Source: Nemopilema nomurai
Taxonomy: Eukaryota; Cnidaria; Scyphozoa; Rhizostomeae; Rhizostomatidae
NCBI GenBank assembly: GCA_003864495.1
Contig: ML133479.1
Span: 1,113,223 to 1,177,222 of the forward strand
Reading direction: 5' to 3'
Length of the DNA: 64,000 nt
Shown here: positions 58,944-64,000 of the stretch, in pieces
Layout: each line of letters starts with the position of its first letter
How positions within the stretch are numbered: the stretch's first letter is position 1
Notes under the pieces: generated by a model
Told to the model about the DNA's origin: nothing
Database searches by the model: none
What the model saw: only the letters and a program-made list of their open reading frames with translations
Program-made: the position numbers and the translations under genes

Positions 58944-61682
58944 CGTATTTGCAATCGCATCGGGACTACTCAGTGTTAATTGGCTCCAGGCATAATGAAG
59001 TCATAAATGAATAGCCAGTGCACATAGGTTCATTGCACCAAACATGTCCCTACAATTGAAAGACAGTTTTGTTTGTAGGATAGTAGTGTACGCACAAAGC
59101 CCCCATCATTCTCTCTCTAGTCGTCTTTTTCACGCGGCAAGGGATCTTTAAAATTTTCTCAAAACTATCCCCTACGTTTTCTCTCTAGTCGTCTCGTGTA
59201 TGTGGCTATTGTGTCTAAAGCGTTTTTTAAGTTGTTTTAACTAACATCCTTGCCTTATTTCACAACTATTTATGCTGTATTTTGTCTTGTAAAAGAACTC
59301 GATGTATTCAAGTTTTACTGGTCAGACTACTGCATGAAGACCTTTTCTTATGTATAGCTTCCTTTGCTTTGCTCGGTATACAACACCTTCATAGCGACAC
59401 CTTTGCTGTCCACTGAGGCGGAAAAATGTTTTTATTAAGTATATCGAGTGAGAATTTAAAAAACTAGATTTCTCTTAATGCTTTAAGGCTCAGGTTGAAC
59501 TATTATCCCATGACGCATTTGAATTCAACAGTAACGAAATGGCGTCGATCACGATTTGGGCAATTAACGATTTAATATAATGGTATAAAAATTATCATTC
59601 GTTTGCTACATTTAATTTAAATTCAACTTTAGGATGAAAAGGCTAACAATGCTCAGTTTATAGCCACAACAATCTCTTTTGGTTTCTTGAATGCGTTGAA
59701 GAATATTGTTCTAGGGTTTGGCCAGAACCGTGTTTTAAAGTTGTGTTGAAAGAGAGACGTATTAGCTGAGTGCTAGCTGACGTACTTGATTTTTAATCAG
59801 AAGAACCAATCATCTTTATTTGATATGATGCAATGCTATAAGTTTTATTACGCAACGCTTTTCAAAAATTGAGCTGGAAAAGTGCTAGTTTCTTCAAAGT
59901 TGTTTTCTGCAGGCACTTTGACGGCATGTTTCCTCTTTTACGAAAAGACAAGGAATGACCAAATATTTATTTATAGATGAATAATAGAAACAGAAGAGGC
60001 TTTCAAAACCAAGCCAATATTCTTCTCGTGTTGAGTGAATAGAAATGACTTCATTTGGTCGAGCAATTGAAAGGTACGTGTAATGACACCAGTATAATAG
60101 TCGCTGACTACTTTTGGAAATTTTGCATCAGATTAAAGCAAACAGAATCTGCTCTTTACTATGCTGGCAGAAAATAGGTTTACCTGAGGGTAAGTTACAG
60201 ACTTATGCTAACATTAAATATTTCTCTAAATCTTTTTTCAAACATCAACCTTAGATGATTTTTAGCATGTCATCGGCAACATATTTGTCGGCATTTTAAT
60301 TCCAGTTACCTCTTTTTACAACATTTTGTATCAGTGCTCTTGAAAGTTTGCCGTCTCTTTTCAACTCCCTACAGTTAAAGGCATTTCTTTAGGCTCCTCG
60401 GCTCCAAAGCTGTAGGCTCCAAAGTATTTTACCGGGAAAAATCCAGCTAGACTTTTAGACGTGTTGGCGAAACGTGCTCACAAATTACATAACTTCACAA
60501 AATGTGCAGTTTGTTTGTGAAGCGAACCAAGAAAGAATTAGTCAGCAATATTCTCTGCAGAAACACTGCTTTCATCGTTAAGCCCAGACATCATTGGAAA
60601 CTTTGGTCAAATCAGATAAAATAAGGTTTATGCTTTCAAAACGCTTCAATTGCGTGGTTTTTTGTTTGTTTATTTAAGGAGTTTCGATGCCCCATGCTCC
60701 TTACGTCCAAAGAAAGCAAAGTGGCTCCATGTAATAACCGTAAATCAGAAAGATCTGTCTGCTTAGGGCTCGCTTCTATCTAACATAAGGCGGAGTCACT
60801 TGAAAACTACTTCGAAGGATCTCCATTGCGTCACATTCTCAACGAATTTAGGTTTTTACAGTATTTCAAGGTGCGAAACGAACAACACAGATAATTCTCT
60901 AGTTGGAGTAAATGAGCGAAGTAGCCATATCTAAAGCTTTAATCATCAGGCTTCCTGCTTTCCGGCCATACAATCATAATCGTGAAGGGGTAAGCCAGTT
61001 TAAAGCAAGAAGCTCATACTATATGCATTCACCTAGGCCAATTTTAACAAGAAAGGCTTCAAAATAATGCAGCATTCGACAGGCGAAATCATTTTGTTTG
61101 TAACGGGTAGAGAGGAGCAATATTTTTTATAGCAGTAGTGGCTGTTAACGATGTCATTTATTTTTATTATGTTAATTAAATTTTATGGCAGGCGCACGTA
61201 ATTAAAGCCAAATCCATCAGTGATGTCTTAATTGCGGAATGCGCAGCCTTGCGCTTTAGAGGAGCTGATTATATCAAATGCTTGGGATGCCGCTCTATGT
61301 TAGCACTGGCAGCCCTGTTGCCAGGGGTTGACAAATGTCGCCACTTTTAGACAGCATCCTGGGCGACGGAGCAATAGGACATAGGTAGAGCATTTGCATT
61401 TGTATTTGTATTTATTTCTAAGGCCCCGTTTACATGGGAACGGATCCGCATAGGTTTGTCTCCTACGGCCGCCAACGCAACCAACCTGTCATCAACTTAA
61501 CACCTGCTTTCACTTCCCGTTTGACTCGTGATAGCTTCTAAGAAACGTGATAAAAATGCAGGTGATTGCTACTAATAATAAACAATCGTGATTCAAGGAT
61601 ATGGATTTTTATTTTTTAAGGCAGTTTTTTTCAAATGAACAGCAAAAAGCAATAATCCCGCCACATTTTACCGCTTGCAATA
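58944..61682. other. Gene-poor spacer after archease
   Basis: AT-rich, with no recognisable exon. A word at 61422 (ggccccgtttacatgg after TAA) resembles the end of a Harbinger-type MITE, but no matching right end was found, so at most it is a fragment. Confidence 0.35.
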
Positions 61683-63242
61683 CAGGGGCGAAACTTTACT
61701 GTTTTCATTAAGGGGGTGTGAGGCTTAGATGCCCGACAAAAGGGCGTGTCTTGCTTGCAAAGGGGCGTGTCATGCCTGAACATCATCTTTAGGGAACATC
61801 GCCTCAAGCATTAAAGACATCGGGGAGCCCGACAAAGGGTCACTATGTAGTTAGGCCCTCAGACTCAGGCTGTTTTTCAAAGTCAAAAACATGCCTCTTG
61901 TTTTTCTGGTGTTGGCCATAAACATGTTCGAAAAACCAAGTATTTGTAAGGACTGCCTTTTCTATAAAAGAAAAATAGTAGTCACTTTCTAAATCTCCTG
62001 GCTATAAAGAGAGCAATTTAAAAAAGAGATTGAAGTAGGATCTCAATTTTATCACAGTAAACATCAAAACAAAACAATATTGGAATTCAGAAACGGCTAC
62101 GCAGTCTACAATGTTTCAACAAAAATAATAATCCCATATCAAAATCAATAGAAATCAATTTTCTTTTTGGAGTTTGATTTCAACTTTCGGTTTTTCTCTA
62201 TCACTCCAAACCATCAATGCCATATTCAAGTAAATTTTATCGGTCAGATCTTTCTCGCACGCCAATATAAACAAATTGTCGAGTCGCTCATCACCCTTAA
62301 AAAGCCTTTGACTTAAAAATCTTCATCTTGCTAAAAGTTCGCCCGTCCTTTGCAACACTGACTGGTGCCGTAAAAAGTAACTTAAATAGTCTGTGAATCA
62401 TTGGGAATATACGTTTATTTGCAAAGCATATTGGCAAACCTGATGTAAACTTTCATAAGGTACGCGATTGACAAATACATCCTACTCCATTTCGAGACAA
62501 GCGATATCTATCGACAGAGACGGAGGAACAAGCTGACCTACGGCATTCATATCTTCAATACTGGGCTTTGCAAGTGGTGGTTGAAGCAGTTTTGCTAAAG
62601 GAGCAGTTTTCTAAACATTGCTTCACGTTTTCGGTGTACTCGTGTATGAGTGAATCAAGTGTACAACCTTTCAATAGTATACATTAATGGCCAGCGATGC
62701 TTCTGTGTCTTGATTCTCGTCACACCTCCTTGGCATTTTTCGTTGTCTGTGAATTCGAGCGTATTCATCTTCTGGGTCTGTTTTTAAAGTATTTTTGCAA
62801 AACTGAATGCAAGTAAGACCTCATTGTCAATGTCGTACCAGAATTCCCTCATCGATTCCAAAATTTTAACAGTTTATTCTGCCAATAAAAGTGCATCCAA
62901 GATATTAAGCTCTTATTTTTGCATTGCCAACGTCAAGAGCTTTGTCTTCTTTATGACTAATCGCATAAACATTAGTGCAAAGACAAATCAAATTTCCGCA
63001 TACAGGGCTTCTGTTTTGTTTTCCCAATTGGGTGGAGACCATAAATTCAAAAAATCAAGCTGGAGCGAAAAAATAGCAATGAAAGTGCGACCTATGCAAA
63101 ATTTCCAAATTTGCCCGACAAATATACTGGCAGCGAAATATTTGCCCGAAAGAATCCGCTTTTTTTGAAGATTGGGGTGGGGGTGGGGGGGGGGGTGGGG
63201 GCTGCAGCACCCTCCCATACCCTCCCAGCAGTTTCACCCCTG
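61683..63242 (-). mobile_element. Decayed hAT transposon
   Basis: The ends are caggggcgaaact (61683) and, inverted, caggggtgaaact (ending 63242), a typical hAT terminal repeat. The flanks ttgcaata and ttgctatg match at 6 of 8 positions, as expected for an old 8-bp target duplication. Inside, the - strand retains pieces of a hAT transposase. At 1.56 kb it is shorter than a full element, so much of the coding region is lost. A G-rich tract lies near the right end (63173-63202). Confidence 0.7.
62170..62420 (-). pseudogene. hAT transposase C-terminal dimerisation domain, broken
   Basis: On the - strand the text reads APVSVAKDGRTFSKMKIFKS, then after a stop and frame change GDERLDNLFILACEKDLTDK. 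This is the classic hAT dimerisation signature (P-V-(S/T)-V-A...(R/S)-(T/S)-F-S-K-(L/M)-K...ERL..L..L). The frame is interrupted and the segment between KS and GDER is shortened. Further upstream on the same strand, at about 62720-62780, a stretch reading KMPRRCDENQ resembles the preceding part of DUF4371/ZMYM1-like hAT proteins. It is not functional. Confidence 0.65.
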
Positions 63243-63684
63243 TTGCTATGTTTCCTTGTTGCAAAGTACACGCGTCGACATGCAACAGAAATATGTGTAC
63301 AACTGGATTACCACACAATGCCTGGAAGGAGGGCATGACTATCATAAGGCTGAATACCCCCCTGGACAGCCTGAACGTCTTTTGCGAATTGTACATTTTT
63401 GAAGTTTATTATAATGATTTTAGTTTTTGCTATCCAAGTCCGCCCCCTAGCTTTTGAAGAAAGTTTAGCGATCAACTGATAATAAATACCACTACAGCAT
63501 AACATACAATAAACGCTACTACATATCTAGAGAAAAGCAGAAATAGAAAAAGAAATCACTGGTGCTCATCTCAGTCCTAATGCGTTTCTTACCAGGCCGA
63601 GAAAAGCATAGGCTTGGCTCTCAGCTTCCTGTTTCATACATGTGACCTTTTTGACACCCTGTGGCGACTTTTGCTATTTACCCG

Positions 63685-63692
63685 TGACGTCA
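63685..63692. promoter_or_regulatory. Perfect CRE palindrome TGACGTCA
   Basis: A full ATF/CREB consensus in a small GC-richer patch (gtgacgtcacaacgcgg), about 40 bases before a possible first coding exon at 63734. This suggests a promoter firing to the right. Confidence 0.45.
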
Positions 63693-63733
63693 CAACGCGG
63701 AAAATCTGAAGAGTTGTTTTTGAAGTGTATTTG

Positions 63734-63852
63734 ATGGTATATTACCAGCTCTTGTCAATTGAACGTTTAGGGAAACTAGTTCAAAATGTGCAGACTGCAT
63801 TGCTGAGATTGTTCTATCGTTTATTGACCATTGAAGATCAATCAACGTCTAG
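63734..63852 (+). CDS. Possible first coding exon of a gene leaving the window
   Basis: ATG at 63734 opens 39 codons plus two bases up to a strong donor AG|GTAAGT at 63852/63853. The peptide begins MVYYQLLSIERLGKL and continues as an amphipathic Leu/Arg-rich helix; I do not recognise the family. The CRE palindrome just upstream supports a transcript here. It could equally be a non-coding 5' exon. Confidence 0.35.
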
Positions 63853-64000
63853 GTAAGTAAGCGTGAATGGTTTTGCTTGGCCTAACTTTGGAGCTTGATG
63901 CATACCGTCACTGCCATGTCTTTGCTTTTCCACGAACTTTAAATGCACACACAACGCCGGGAGAGTAAATTAGAATCTAATTTCTGAATGGGGTTTAAGA

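Noticed and set aside
61422..61520. MITE with ends like ggccccgtttacatgg
   Set aside because: Only a possible left end after TAA was seen; no inverted right end within several kilobases.

Overview
This looks like nuclear DNA of an invertebrate animal, probably an early-branching one such as a cnidarian. The genes are split by many GT-AG introns of about 0.1-5 kb, the DNA is AT-rich, several DNA-transposon relics are present, and the protein families are animal ones (LRRK2-type Roco kinase, TAPP-type PH protein, DBF4, archease, a THEG/SPMAP2-type sperm repeat protein, an intronless rhodopsin-family GPCR). The species is inferred only from these traits; no marker gene fixes it. There are no rRNA genes, convincing tRNAs, CRISPR arrays or bacterial-style operons.

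Layout. 1-1.3 kb: last exon of an unidentified + strand gene. 3.2-8.8 kb: a complete two-PH-domain protein (PLEKHA1/2, TAPP type) in ten exons. 8.8-13.9 kb: no recognisable gene, one transposon copy. 13.9-35.1 kb: a large + strand LRRK2-type gene, about 17 exons and about 2,540 residues, with armadillo, ankyrin, LRR, Roc, COR, kinase and WD40 regions in the canonical order. Its introns hold a MITE, a hAT-like element, a copied fragment of the neighbouring PH gene and a minisatellite. 37.5-42.4 kb: a DBF4 homologue on the - strand in seven exons. 43.9-44.8 kb: a single-exon GPCR on the + strand. 50.8-53.8 kb: a four-exon THEG-repeat gene. 54.4-55.2 kb: a Harbinger-like MITE. 55.6-56.2 kb (-) and 56.6-58.9 kb (+): a four-TM protein and archease, head to head across 388 bp. 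61.7-63.2 kb: a decayed hAT transposon. 63.7-63.9 kb: a CRE-type promoter motif and a possible first exon of a gene that leaves the window.

The genes have unrelated housekeeping, signalling and sperm roles and form no pathway cluster. I see no strong evidence for an undescribed biological system. The points most worth a second look are: single-base frame breaks in the LRRK2-like and THEG-like genes, all at short homopolymers; the copied PH-domain exon inside an LRRK intron; a splice acceptor apparently built from a minisatellite unit; and a GPCR lacking the usual TM6 and TM7 switch motifs. Exon borders were built by hand from reading phase, splice consensus and family motifs, so individual ends may be off.
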